Source: Tetragonia tetragonoides (taxonomy: Eukaryota; Streptophyta; Magnoliopsida; Caryophyllales; Aizoaceae). Taken from it: 64,000 nt of DNA. The notes below the pieces were generated by a model. The model ran no database searches and was not told where the DNA came from. It was given only the letters and a program-made list of their open reading frames with translations. This document shows positions 46,667 to 59,143 of this stretch, one piece after another. The position numbers were made by a program, and so were the translations under genes. How positions within the stretch are numbered: the first letter of the stretch is position 1; each line of letters starts with the position of its first letter. Location: positions 13,766,001-13,830,000 of the forward strand of contig CM076141.1 of the NCBI GenBank assembly GCA_038025085.1. The letters are read 5' to 3'.

Positions 46667-48777
46667 TTGGGGGGGAATTGGTACCCTTTTACTATTGATT
46701 TACCCAAGTTGTGCCCAAAACATTGAAATAAGTCTGGTCCGTCCCCCTTTTATTTTAAAATTGTCCATTTTGTGTCCTTATTTATTCTATTCCGTTAAGT
46801 GAATTCTTTTTGTCCATTTTACCCTTATTAAAACGCAGTTAGAAGCTCATTAAATGACAATTTATGTCATATGTCATCTTTCTCTCTCCCCACCATGGCC
46901 ACCTCCAATAGCACCACCACCGTGCTCCACGCAACCACCAACCCACACCTCTTTCCTCAGATCGTCTCCACCACCATTAAAACCCCACCTCACTTCCTCT
47001 CACCTCTGATGTCCACCACCATCACCACCCACAACACTCTCCTTAAACCAACTCCACCACCACCAAAACCCCATCTCACTTTCTCTCTCCTCTAATATCC
47101 ATAATCATCACCCCATCTCACTTTCTCTCTTCCGCACCACCACTACCGCCCAACCTCCCATATCACCGATCTACCGCCAAGCTCCTCCCTGGCCTCAGCC
47201 GCCACCGCCTTTTGGCTCTGCTATGGCCCAAAAAATCATCATCCAAAAGACAAAATCTTTAAAATTCCCTAAAACCCCTCCATACCCATTAAAATTTAAC
47301 TCAAATTGAAATTACTCATCTCATTAAAAATATGACTTCCATAGGTAATTTCATAGGTCCTTCTGGTATTTCTTATTATGTGTTGGTGGTTGTTTTGGTT
47401 TGCTCGTAATAAAGTTATATTTGAGGATCTGGCTACTACCCCTACACAGATTGCTGTCTCTATCAAGCATAGTTTTCAGGAATGGAAAGCATTAGCAAAT
47501 AAAAATTTTGAATTTGACATCAGTGGGGCTTTTCATAGGAAAAAAGCCAAAAAAGGACCATGGCCAAATATCTTTTGGTCTCCCCCTCGTAAAGACTATA
47601 TAAAGCTAAATTTTGACGGATCAAAATTTAACAACTTAGAGGCTGATGCAGGGTTTGTTATACGAGATGATAAGGGAGATGCCAAATTCATGGGGGCTCG
47701 GTCTTGTGGAACTGGATCGATAGTGATGGCTGAAGCCATAGGTCTACGAGAAGGAGTCAAGCTTGCAAGAGAGAAAGGATTCAAGAGCATCACCATTGAA
47801 GGGGACAACTTAGCGGTCATCAAAGCTATCCGGGCAGAATGGCATATACCCTGGGAGATCGAGAATGTCATTATTGACAGGATCTTCACTATTTTGACAG
47901 AGTTGAAGTCCTTCATTGTTTCGGGGAAGCGAATGTTGTTGCTGACTATTTGGCTCATTTGGGTCATTCTTACTCTACTTTACACATTTGGTCAAATGGT
48001 TTTGACCAATCCATTAACGATTTACTGGTAAAGGACACTTTAGGTTAACCGGCGGGTTAATCTGGTTATCTTGCCTTTTCAAAAAAAAAAAAAAAAAAAA
48101 AAATAGGTCCTTGATTCTGAGCTTATACATTTTTCGACGGTTGGGAATATGATCTCCAGCGAGATTCTTGAATCATTAGTTTTGATTGAATAAATTTTAG
48201 CTTTGATTGGGTTTTTGAATTGTTAGGTTTTATAGCTGTAATGCGTATACTTTAAATCATTTGTTGTGGCAGGTGCAACTTTTGGCGAGAATTTCATGAG
48301 GAGGAATTGTGGGTTTTGATACCCTTTTTTATTTGTGTTGGAATTGAACAACTCCCCATATTTAGTGGGTTTTGATTTTTTTTGGTGCTAGAAGGGAGGA
48401 CAGAGAAAGAGAGTATGTGAGAGAGAGGTGGGGGTTCTGTTACTTTTGAAGAGGCTGAATTTGATGAGAGAGAAAGAGGAGAAGAAGGTGGTAATGGCGG
48501 TGGAGAAAGACAAAGGAGAGAGAAGGTTGACGGCAAGGGTAGAGATAGGGGCAATTTCATCTGCTTATTTTAATCGAAAATGGACCTAGCAATCTCATAG
48601 TCCTTCAACATTGACACGTCATTAATTAAGGGAGACTTCTAACGAAAAACACGAAATAAGGTTACGGAATAGACCTTCAAAAAGCAGAGGGGCACGCTTT
48701 GGATTTGAAGAGAGGTTTTGGGCACCAATTGGACAAGCCAAAACCACGAGGGCACCAATTGGAATTCCCCTTTTTTT
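46667..48777. mobile_element. Mutator-like element with long degenerate terminal inverted repeats
   Basis: The left end GGGGAATTGGTACCC...GTGCCCAAAAC...TATTCCGTTAA is answered at the right end, read on the other strand, by GGGGAATTCCAATTGGTGCC...GTGCCCAAAAC...TATTCCGTAA. The other copy of the left end (60415-60620) has the fuller GAATTCCAATTGGTACCC. Long imperfect ends without hAT or CACTA signatures suggest a MULE. The target is a T-run, so the duplication is unreadable. It carries a LINE insertion at 47363-48103 and sits directly against the splice-acceptor tract of an exon at 48782. Confidence 0.55.
47363..48103 (+). mobile_element. LINE fragment: 5'-truncated, A-tail and target duplication, RNase H
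   Basis: 741 bp, plus strand, flanked by ataggtcctt (47353-47362 and 48104-48113) and ending in about 23 A. It codes the end of zf-RVT (CWWLFWFARNKVIFEDL) and an RNase H (LNFDGSK, MAEAIGLREGV, IEGDNLAVIKA). A frame change after about 47925 displaces the VVADYLAH end. The RNase H matches the fragment at 61690-62390 (HIPWEIEN in both), so they are the same LINE family. Confidence 0.92.
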
Positions 48778-48781
48778 TCAG

Positions 48782-49386
48782 ACATTTGTATTGCGGCCGG
48801 TGTTCGGACGGTAATTAATGCAAATTCAGCTCAATAAAAGGGCTATCGAAGCCGGAGTTGAAGCTCCACAACTGCCTTTGGAGTACCTCACTAGTCTCCT
48901 TAATCAGATTCCCGAAAATCAAAGATCTATTTCAGAGTTTTTAGATCTACCACTTCAGAGAGCCGTGGTTTCGAAAGTCGACTACGACATTGAAAATGAC
49001 ACGATTGCTGAGGTATGTTTGAGTTACTTTTTGGATTTATAAAACCTACTGATGATATATTGTTTAAATGAAGTAATAAGTTGACAAGAGATTTCTAGCA
49101 TGGTTTTGCCTGTTTTGCTTAATTCTAATTTAATTTGCGTTTATTGTGTGTTGTAATGTATTGTGTTTTCTTACGCTTCTTGCTTTTCTTATATAACTTC
49201 CTAACAAACTATTTTTTAATACAGGGCGCACAATTCTGTGAAGTTGCTGGAATGGCATCAGTCCGACCACAATCGAATTTGCTCAGCTGGTGAAAAAAGG
49301 GATAGTGGCTTATGGAGATGTTGTAAGAGAACTAGTTTTATCTCCGTGCTCCGCATGGACTCGTCAATATCTCTCGAAAATGAAGA
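48782..49386 (+). pseudogene. Downstream exons of the unrecognised gene family, copy 2
   Basis: Exon 48782-49012 lies between TTTTTTTTCAG and GAG|GTATGT and contains IQLNKRAIEAGVEAPQLPLE then YLTSLLNQIPENQRSISEFL. The next exon starts at 49225 after AATACAG. There the protein-like frame is shifted: the conserved VKKGIVAYGDVVREL segment is not in phase with the splice junction, and a TGA interrupts the spliced frame. Homology of that segment with 30967-31125 links both loci. I do not recognise the family. Confidence 0.45.
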
Positions 49387-49599
49387 TAACTTTCAAGATG
49401 ATACCTCATGCCTGTTTTATACTGCACGGTATGAAATGTCCCTTTAAATCGATCTACATCAAAATGAGAATGAATGTAAAAAAGATTGATTTATAAACGT
49501 AGATCATGTAGAAACGTACCACTTAAATAAATTTCATTTATGCTATAAAAGATTAAAGATCAAGTTAAATACATATGACATCAAATAGTAAAGGTATTG

Positions 49600-51283
49600 T
49601 TAGATGTATCGTTTATTGTTATTTAACCAAGTTGTGCACATGTGGCATCTACGTGTCATCTTCACACGAACATTTTTCTCTTATGTGGCATCTTACATGT
49701 CATCACCGCAAGAAAATGACCTAACTTTTGTAAGGCTATCTCATTTTGAAACTTTTTTTCAAATCCAATCCATTGAAGTAGGATTTATAACTTTTTTACT
49801 TATGTAACTAAAGTTATTTTATTTTATTTTGTAATATAAAAAATGCTAATAAATATGTAATAAAGCCAACTAATGATGAGGCATTAATGAGTGACACTTG
49901 GATGGTGAGTTGTTAGACTATGTAGCAATCTTTGCTTACGTGACGCTTAGGTGTCATCGTCACACGAATTTACACCTCCTATGTGGCGTCCTATGTATCG
50001 TGCACACACGAATTGGACTCACTTTTATACGTATACCGATGTGGCGCCTATGTGTCATCTTCACACGAACATATTCCTCCCATGTGGCTTCTCACATGTC
50101 ATCCTCCGATGAAAAGAACCCAACGTTATAGGACATAGTACATATGTATCTCATTTTGAAGTATTTTCCGAACCTGATCCAATGGAGGAAGACTTATAAT
50201 TTTTAAAGTTACGTAACAAAAGTTATTTTATTTTATAATCTGAAAAATATGATAATAAATATAATAGATTGTAGTTAAGAAGTCAAATAATGATTATTAA
50301 TTAATGCTTGACACACTTGGATGGTGGCTTAGGTGGCAGCGTACGTGTCATCACCACACAAACTTGGCGCTTACGTGGCATCTTAGGTGTCATGCCCATA
50401 TAATTTTCATCGCTTACATGGCATCCCACGTGTCGTGGCCACACGAAATGGACTCACTTTTATAAATATACTAGGTTTCATCCCCGTGCTTCGCCAGGCT
50501 CGTAAAATAATTCTATGAATATATTTAATAATATAATGCTTAAAAAATTTGAAGTGAAATTACTAATATTATTGATAAAATAAATTATTTTTTTCAAAGA
50601 TATCTATCCATAAGATGCATGCTAATTCTTGAAAATGATATTTTCATACCACCTTTATTTGTAATGAGATTGGACTAAATTTTAGATAGTGAATAAAAAC
50701 AATATATGTACACTAATTTTAATAAGTAATTCAATTAATGAAAAAAATGAATTAACTAATTCTGCATTAACGATGTACGTGCACTAAAAGTTGATACCTC
50801 ATACGTTTTATACCGCACTAACTAAACTACGTGACAAAATTGTGCACATATGCGTCTACTATGTCATCTAAAATTGTGTGACAAAGTTGTGCACATTTGG
50901 AGTCTACATGTCATCTTCACACGAACATTCTTTCTTATGTGACGTCCTACGTGTCACCACCGCACGGAAAGGACGCAACTTTTATTGGACACATATACAT
51001 ATATATCTCATTTTGAAGCGTTTTTCCATTCCAATCCAACGGAGTCAGATTTATCATTTTTTGACTTACGTAACTAACGTTATTTTGTTTTGTAATTTGA
51101 AAATATACTAATAAATATGTAATTAAGTCAATTAATGATAAGATATTAATGGTGGATGATGTGTCATGCTATGTGGCAAGCTTGTGCTTACGGCTTACGT
51201 GTCATGTCCGCACGACGTGGCTCGCCTATGTGGCCTCCCACGTGTTGGCACCACACGAATAAGGACCCAGTTATATGTATATA
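49600..51283. repeat. Array of diverged units with GTGGC / GTGTCATC / CACACGAA words
   Basis: Five or more diverged units recur (about 49610-49760, 49900-50160, 50280-50470, 50820-51010, 51160-51283). Each has ..GTGGCATC.TACGTGTCATCTTCACACGAAC.. then a CTCATTTTGAA block. No coding frame. They appear to be the interior of nested Helitron-like elements. Confidence 0.6.
50471..51283 (-). mobile_element. Helitron-like element, one unit of a head-to-tail series
   Basis: On the minus strand the unit ends in a short hairpin-like CGAAGCACGGGG followed by CTAG (50471-50474) and a T, as plant Helitron 3' ends do (hairpin then CTRR, inserted at A|T). The same arrangement occurs at 51284-51287 (GCGTAGCACGGGTAACCTCCTAG), 57852-57855 and 58023-58026. 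Units abut end to end (..TTTATAAATATA|CTAGG..). There is no helicase gene, and the 5' end is not a classic TC, so the class is tentative. Confidence 0.45.
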
Positions 51284-51287
51284 CTAG

Positions 51288-52630
51288 GAGGTTACCCGTG
51301 CTACGCACAGACTATCCTTTTATTACTATATTTTTAATATACTCAGATAATTTTTTTAATAATACAAATTTATTTTTGAATGAAAATGGTGATGAATCAA
51401 TATGTTAAATGCATCCTATGTAATTAGCGAATCTCCAAAAATATCTATCATTGACCTGACAAAATAATAAAACAATAATTTCTATTACTGATCACTTAAC
51501 CTGCCATTGTACCTCAAATATATAACTTAACAAACAACCAACCCAAAATATGACCCTACTTGTCATTTTATTTGATAGGTTATTATCTTGAAAATTTTAG
51601 TCACATGTCAAAATAGTGATTATACCCACAACTCGTTTGATTTGAATTGATTGTCCCTTGATTTGTGTTTCGCTTATTAGAATTTGAAAGTTAAAAATCT
51701 AACCTTCTTTCGAATGAACATAAGAAAATTACGAGGACTATCACCATCTCGAAAAAAAATAAATTAATTTATCAAAATGTAATACATGTAGTTACCCACG
51801 CTTATACCCACCAACTCTAATGGTGGATATACCTTCCCTTATTCTGTGTTTCGCTAATTAGAATTTGAATGTTGAAATCTAACCTTCTTTGTAATTAATA
51901 CAAAAAAAATTGCAAGGACTCACCATCTCAAAAAAAAAAAAAAATTAATTTATCAAGATGTGATACTTGTAGTTACATGCATTATACTTGCCATTATGTA
52001 ATACCTATTATATTACGTGTATCTATTCTCACAAATATTCATCAGCTCTACATAATTTAAATTTTTTATTTTTATTTTTTTAATGCAAATATGATTTATT
52101 GTAAACAACTAATACTCAAATCTTAGCATCCTTACATTACTTAATTAATTAATAATTAAAAATGTTAAAGTTTTACATTAATCCCATTTTAGATTGCATT
52201 AAATTAGAAATATGAACATACTATAGCAATTATCATAGGATATTTATTTATCCATAACAAAAACAAATAAAAAGAAAAATATTTAAAAAAAAAACAATCA
52301 TTAGGTGACACTTGCTATCACGACTCACGTTACCTGCGTTCTTACCCAAAATTGATATATCTTATTTTGAAGTATTTTTCATTTTCGACCCAATGAAATA
52401 GCTGTTATATTTATTTGAGTGGGGCAGCCAAAGTTACATTATTTTATAATTTGAAACTATATGCTAATAAATATAAAACTCATTAATTTAGTGCACTTAT
52501 ATAATTAATAATGTTTTATTATTTTTATATTATTAACTGCAAAAATTATGACATTATATTTTTATTTTTTTTGAAGGAAAATTATGACATTATATTAATC
52601 AAAGCAATTAACACCCCGTATTTTTATTTA
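51288..52630. other. AT-rich region, Helitron-like interior with a tandem duplication
   Basis: No coding frame. It starts at a Helitron-like 3' end (51284-51287). It includes two diverged units about 180 bp apart (near 51655-51800 and 51835-51985, shared words tgtgtttcgct.attagaatttgaa). It ends at the LINE 5 tail. Confidence 0.45.
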
Positions 52631-52749
52631 TTTTTTTTTGGAAAATGGTCAATATATTCCATTTGCCAAAGGTATGCCAAAATAGCACCCTTGGGAATAA
52701 CTCTTACAACCTATTCACTAGAGGCGAACCTCTTGAGAAACATAAGCTA

Positions 52750-55700
52750 TTACAGGTTGGCTAATAAATCTAGCGCTTTCTCACCAAAATGGTGAATAAA
52801 GCGTACCCATACTCCTAATTGAATTCCCCTTACAATATCCCCATTTGATCTACTCCTATTACAAAAAACCCTCATGTTTCTCTCACTCCAAATCTCGTAC
52901 AATGCTGCAACAAAAACAGCCCTTCTGAAACTGGTCTGTGGTTTTCTCCCCCTGCACTTGTTTGCAAACCAACGAATTTCTTGCTTCAAAATGAGCTGAC
53001 TTCTTCGAATACCTATCCATCCCAGCAGCTCCTCCCAAATAGGTGCAGCTACAGGACACTGAAAGAAGAGGTGAGAGTAAGTTTCAAGCCCATGATGACA
53101 CAACCCACAGCTAGTGTCAAGCTGTATGCCCTTCCTCGCCAACTGAGCCCTTGTCGATAGCTTATTATGGCAAGCTAGCCAAGCAATAAAACTATGTCTC
53201 GGCCTAGAAACAGGACCCCAGACCACCCTTGACCACCTAGTCTTATTCATCTCTCCTGCAAAAAGAGAGTAAGCCTTTGCCAACTGGAACTTCCCTGCAA
53301 CCACACAGGAACCAAGTATCTGCATTGCTGTATCAACATCACCATACATATCTAACAATTTATCTCGGGTTTAAAGCACTTTCCTCCAAATCCATGAGGA
53401 GGTTTGTTTCACCCTGGCCCTCCAGAAATCATCCCTATGCAAATGATAAGCATACAGCCACACAGACCAAACATCATCCCCAGGGTGACAAGCCCACCAA
53501 ACAAGCTTGCAGCATTATTCCAAGCTGCGAGGTTTTTAACATTTAACCCCCCATTTCTCTTAGGTACACAAATAGTCTTCCAACTAACTGGGGCAAGAAA
53601 TCTTGTATATTGCAATTTGCCCCATAGAAACTTCCTACACAGACACTCAATGTCATAAATAACCTCCTTAGGCAACATGTAGATAGCTGACCAATAAACC
53701 TGCGTGGAAAACACAACAGACACCAGAAGCTGCAATCTTCCTGCGTAACTGAGCAAATGGCTAGCCCAATGATTGATACTCTTTGTAATTTTTTCAAGCA
53801 AGGGCCTGCATAAGGTTTTTGTGAGCCTACTGGAGGAAAGAGGTAGTCCCAAATACCCGAATGGCAACTCCCCCTCACTGAACCCAGTACTCCTCATAAT
53901 TGCACCTTTGACAGCTTCCTCCACTCCTGCAAAGTAGATGCAGCTCTTTGTTTGATTTGCACACAAACCAGAGTAGCTAGCAAACATATCAAAAACACTC
54001 ACAGCTTTAGTTACAGATGGCTCATCACCCCTCGAGAAAATCAATAAATCATCAGCAAAGATGATATGATTTAGATCAACCCTACCACACTTCGGATGGG
54101 GTTTAAAATCAGCACTGGACATAAGGGCACGCATCATTCGAGACAACCCCTCTATACAAAGTACAAAGAGATAGGGTGACATGGGGTCACATTGTCTCAA
54201 CCCACACTCACCTTTGAAGTACCCCTCAGTTGTACCATTCACATTAAAGGTGAACCTGACAGTTTGCACACAAACCATAATCTTCTGTGTCAACCAAGCT
54301 GGGAGACCAAAGACAGTCAGCAAATTACTCAAGTATGACCAGCTAACTGTATCATACGCCTTACGAATATCAATCTTGATCATAGCCCGGGGAGACACAT
54401 GCTTCCTCCCATAGAGTTGTACCATCTCATGAGCAATTAACAGATTATGGCTGACATTTTCTCCCTGCAATAAAGGCAGCTTGCTCTTTTCCTACCAACA
54501 CACTAACCACAATTTTCAATCTCTCAGTCAAGATTTTATTAATTACTTTATACACCACATTGCAGCACGCAATAGGTCTAAAGTCAGCCATAGTATTAGG
54601 GTTATTACATTTAGGGATCAGGGACACAATAGTAGTAGTGACCTCACCCAAGAGTTTACCATTCTGAAAAAATTATGTAACAGCAATGCAAAATAAATGC
54701 CCAATTACCTCCCACACAGCCTTGAAGAAGCAGGAGGAGAAGCCATCTAGACCAGGTGCCTTCTCATCAGGAATATCAAATAAAGCAGCCTTGATTTCTG
54801 CTTCAGTCACAGGGGTACAAAGCTCCAGCTGTTGTGCTTCACTAACCATAGGCCCATCTTTGAATACAGTACTATCAAAATCAACCACCTCCTTCCTAGT
54901 GCCAAACAATTCACTATAAAATCTAACAATTTCCTGTGTGATCTGAGCAGTTTCACTAAGCCTCTCCCCCTGGGGGGTTATGGATAACATTAATCCTCCA
55001 CATGACTCTCCTTTCTTTCACTTTTGCATGGAAATAAGCATTGTTGTCATCCCCAAGCTTAATTTCATGCGCCTTAGCTTTCTGCTTTAGAATCTTCTCT
55101 TCAATTCTCCTCCATTTACAATAACCCTATGTATATTGTTTCTCCTCTTCCTGAATGACAAGGTTAAATGGATCAGTTTGCAAAGCTTTCTGAGCTTCCA
55201 CCAACCTCTGAGAAGCAAGTTCAATTCTCTGAGTAACCCCCTTATATTCCTGCTTGTGGAGTGCCTTAAACTCTTTCTTCAGTAACTTTAATTTCATGCT
55301 CATTTGATACATTGCACAACCCACTATAGGCTTATCCCAGACCTTAGAGACAATATTTCTAAAATTCACATCATCACACCAACAATTAAGGAACCTAAAT
55401 GATTTAGGTTTACTCCTACCCTCCTGCAGAATTCTCATAACACCAGGGGAGTGATCTGAAATCCCTGGTTCCATAAACTGAACTGAACAAGATATCTGTT
55501 GCATAACCCAGTTGCAATTCACCAAAATTTTGTCTAATTTCCCCATAACTCTATCAGTACCCTCCTGTCTGTTACTCCAAGTAAACAGAGGCCCATCAAA
55601 GGGTAGATCCTGCAATGAGCAACAAGAAAGGCAAGCATTGAAGTCTTCTAACCCTCTCACATCTGCAGCACTCCCAGACACTCTCTCATTTTTAGACAAG

Positions 55701-56134
55701 CCAACATTAAAATCCCCCAACACCACCCAAGGTTCAGTGCCAACACAATCCACATGTTCAATGAGGTTATCCCATGATTCCCTTCTCCCTTCAGCTGTAT
55801 TAAAGGCATATACAGCAGATAAGAAGAAAGAGAAGCCACTGCGCTTACAGACAATCATAAAGTGTATGACCTGAGAAGACATTGTAAGAACTTTAACATC
55901 CAAAGATTCCTCTTTCCAAAAACACCACAACCTCCCATTATAATGGGAAACATGGTTGGTTATTCCCTTCCACCTTCTAAACACCCTACTCATTATGCTA
56001 CTAACTTTATTGGATTTAACCCTAGTCTCATTTAAAGCTAAGAAATCAAGTTTATTAATGAGCAAAAACTTCTTAACCTCTTGTTGTTTCAGAGGATCAT
56101 TCAACCCTCTGATGTTCCAGCAACCACCAATCAT
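52750..56134 (-). pseudogene. LINE 5 ORF2: endonuclease, reverse transcriptase, zf-RVT
   Basis: The ATG at 56134 overlaps the ORF1 stop (ATGA). The endonuclease is intact for 335 codons (WNIRGLNDPLKQQEV, ALNETRV, VLGDFNVGL, LDKILVN, GISDHSPGV). An in-frame TAG at 55127 and a frame change near 54980 follow. The reverse transcriptase shows SLIPKCNNPNTMADFRPIAC, KIDIRKAYDTVSW, GLRQCDPMSPYLF and the catalytic IIFADDLLIFSR. Further breaks lie near 54660, 54460, 53410 and 53360. The zf-RVT (CGLCHHGLETYSHLFFQC) closes it. The R in the usual GLRQGDP context is followed by QCDP, one odd substitution. Confidence 0.9.
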
Positions 56135-57664
56135 TGATCTGGGGGTTCCAGCACCTCCCCCTCCCCTGCACCTCTCCTATCATCCATCCAGTCAGTGCGC
56201 AAAGCCCTGAATTTGTTTCCCACCATGACTGCCTTCAACTTGGCTGAAGCATAATTTTTACTTAGCACTGTTGCTTTCTTAAACACACTTTGTTGCACAG
56301 CCTTCATGGTAGAGGGAGCTGAGGATCTACCAACATAGGCCCATACTCCCTCTCCCCCATTTTCCTCCTGTAATGTATCTATATGTGGTTCAGCAACTTC
56401 CTGTTCTTCAACAACAGAAACTACAAGTTCCACCACCTCCACAACCATCTGATCTGGCACAGGCTGAGCAACTCTCACCTCAGGCACCTGACCAGCAGGA
56501 GCAGGCAGATGGGGTGCAGGCTTCTTAGGGACCCATTCTTTCCTAACATTACATTGCAGATGCCCAACCCTTTTACATTGAGTACAATACTTGGGCTTGG
56601 ATTCATATTCAACCCTTTGTGATATCTTTTTACCAAAAGGAGACCAAAGAGGCACAACTTTAGGTAAATCCTTAGTGATGTTCACTTCTACAAGGACTCT
56701 AGCATATGAGATTTTACTTTTTTCAGCAGTACACCTATCTGCATACAATGGAATTCCAATAGCACTAGTCAACTTGGAGAGGCCATTAGCAGACCAATAT
56801 TGCACATCTAGATTAGGAAAAACCGCCCAAATTGGAACCCTAGACAATTCATCCTGTGTAAATGAAAAATCAGCTGACCATGGTTTGAGCATCATATATC
56901 TATTCTGAATATGCCATGGACCTCCCTGTAAGATTAATTCCATATCCTTCTCACCTTCAAATTTTAACATGAACCATCCCCTCTAATGAACATGAATCCT
57001 AGGTCTCTGAACATGGTTCCAGTTTTGCATTACAAAGTTTTGCAACATAGGTACACTAATACCACCCCCAATTACTGAACCAACTAGAGTATGATTCCAG
57101 AAGCTTACCTCATCCTGTATATCCTCCATTACCATCTTTACACCTTCAGTTGTACAATCAGGCACAAAGTGCAATTTAAGACCCTGTTGAGGATCTCGAT
57201 TCTTCTTGAAGATTTCTCGCCACCTATTTGGCCGCTGCACCGGAGGGTTTTCCTGCGGAAGTCCATCATCCACAACCTCAATTGTATCATCCGCCGGCTC
57301 CGAGAAACAAACATCGCTAACATGGCCATCCTCAACATTCTCACCATGAACTGAACCCCCCACCGAAACGCTGGCACGAGCATCCATCTCATCCCCCCAG
57401 CTTCTTCCAGAACCACCACTGCCCTTATCATTTGGCACCACCGGATTCACCTGAGATGACGAGTTAATTTCCCGATTCACCGCTGCCACTACCACCCAGC
57501 ACTGGTGCCAAAAAATCCCCCAAAACCCTCGGTGATGGTGTAGAGGATTCACCATCGTTCTGCAATTGCAACAACGCTCCAAAACTTTCCTGAACATCCT
57601 GATTATGCTCCATCGGAATCTCCGGTGGCGGATTCTTCCGCGGTCGCCCTCGCTTCTTCATCAA
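56131..57664 (-). pseudogene. LINE 5 ORF1: AT-hook, DUF4283, CCHC-like knuckle
   Basis: It starts at 57664 with MMKKRGRPRKNPPPEIP, a textbook AT-hook (RGRPRK). A frame change at about 57470-57595 leads to the long middle part, and an in-frame TAG at 56983-56985 (HVH*RGWFM) interrupts the DUF4283 domain, which then reads LILQGGPWHIQNRYMMLKPW. A zinc-knuckle-like CTQCKRVGHLQCNV follows. Two lesions only, so the copy is relatively recent. ORF1 proteins bind element RNA; the AT-hook would add affinity for AT-rich DNA. Confidence 0.85.
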
Positions 57665-57699
57665 CGGTTAAGATGGCGTAGGTTAAGCAAAACAAATAA

Positions 57700-59108
57700 A
57701 TAATACTCTAATGTTTAATAAATAATACAAAGTCATACCACCTCTTTTAAAAAAAAAAATTGAAAATACTTTAATTAATTACTTGGGTATAAGCCAATGG
57801 AGGGTGACACTTGTCACCTCACCAACTCTTATACCCAAAAATCTATATATACTAGTTACATTCCCGTATGATGCACGGTTTGTGTGTTTATAACAAATAA
57901 AATATTTTCATTGGTACAAATTTGAAATAATTTTTTTGCCAATGTCACATGTTGCTACGAAATAATCTGTGAACTTCTCTCTTTCTATACTCAAATCAAC
58001 TTTCATGCTTTCTTGTTTGATTCTAGTTGCATGGCCCGTGTAATGCACGAATTTTTATAAATATATTTGGTTCCAAATAAAAAAAAATCATTACAGTAAT
58101 TTATTAAACACATTCTCTAACATGCATATGGTGCCTAATAGAAGATACATGTACATATACTAATAGTACTAATTGAAGATACGTGCACCTATACTATGAC
58201 TATGACGTTACGCTAATAATTACATATAATTTTAATAGAAGATACATGCACCTATACTATTTGATAATATGACAATATTTGCTTGTGTCAAAACTTATGT
58301 GTCAATCTAGCAAGGATGCATATTCCCCGTGCATTACACAATTTATTTTAAAAAAATTGTTATATTATTTATACGGGGTAGTAAACTTGATAGCATACAT
58401 TACACTAAAAAAATGTTAATAGATTGAACTTTGTGTTTTTTCTTTCCTATAGAAAGCAAATTATATGCTTACCCAAGCCATGAATTCTGAAACGAATATT
58501 AAAGATATGAAGACAATTCCGTAATTATTAGAGCATATTTCATGCCAAAAATACTTTAATTCAAAGTATGAAACAATATTTGTTAGATTTGTCTTGAAAA
58601 GTACTTTCATTCTACTTATATAGTATAAATGAAAATCGTGGTCTAAAATCGACATCGAAAAACAAAAACGACACTTTAAAAACCCTAAGGATTATTATGA
58701 TTCATTGTGCTTAATATTTTGTTGACTTTGGCCCATTAGTTAATACTAATAAATTGTATGTTGAATGTGTAGTAAAGATTCATTGAATTTTTTAAAAGAT
58801 AAATAAAAAAGATATTTAATACTATGATGTGTCAACTATTTATACGATGATATGGCGCCCGCGTGTCATAGTAGCAATGATGATATTTTTTGTGATTATT
58901 ATATGCATGTATTATTATAAAAAAATTTAATGAAATGTATTTGTAAGATACATGTATTTGACTTTTGGAGAGAAAGTATTATTTAATAAAAAAAAATATG
59001 TATTAATGTAGGTTCATGCATGTTAAATAAAGATGACATGTCAAGATATGTGGATGTGCCTTACTTATGTGGATGTCCATTTGTCCATCAAGCAATTGTG
59101 CACATCCA

Positions 59109-59143
<35 letters not shown>

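Larger units (their letters stand above)
45462..46868. repeat. Segmental duplication, copy 1 (partner 59208-60620)
   Basis: About 1.4 kb shared with 59208-60620 in the same orientation, with only scattered substitutions and small indels. It includes the short ORF, its MITE, the following intron and the left end of a Mutator-like element. Confidence 0.9.
52631..57680 (-). mobile_element. LINE 5: nearly full-length L1-type element without RNase H
   Basis: About 5 kb on the minus strand: ORF1 (57664-56131), ORF2 (56134-52750), a short 3' UTR and an A-tail (T-run 52631-52639). ORF2 stops after the zf-RVT region (FIHHFGEKALDLLANL), so this lineage lacks the RNase H found in the other copies. The target duplication was not resolved because the 5' end is uncertain. 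It lies inside Helitron-like sequence (51284 to 57850 side). Confidence 0.9.

Noticed and set aside
46871..47095. Thr/Pro-rich frame and its minus-strand counterpart at 48294-48560
   Set aside because: Low-complexity CCACC/CTCTCT DNA inside the Mutator-like element; no homology recognised.
48294..48560. Leu/Pro/Ser-rich minus frame resembling a signal peptide
   Set aside because: Composition driven by GAGAGA tracts.
49600..51283. CRISPR-like or satellite array
   Set aside because: Units differ in length and sequence and end in Helitron-like termini; not regular spacers or a satellite.
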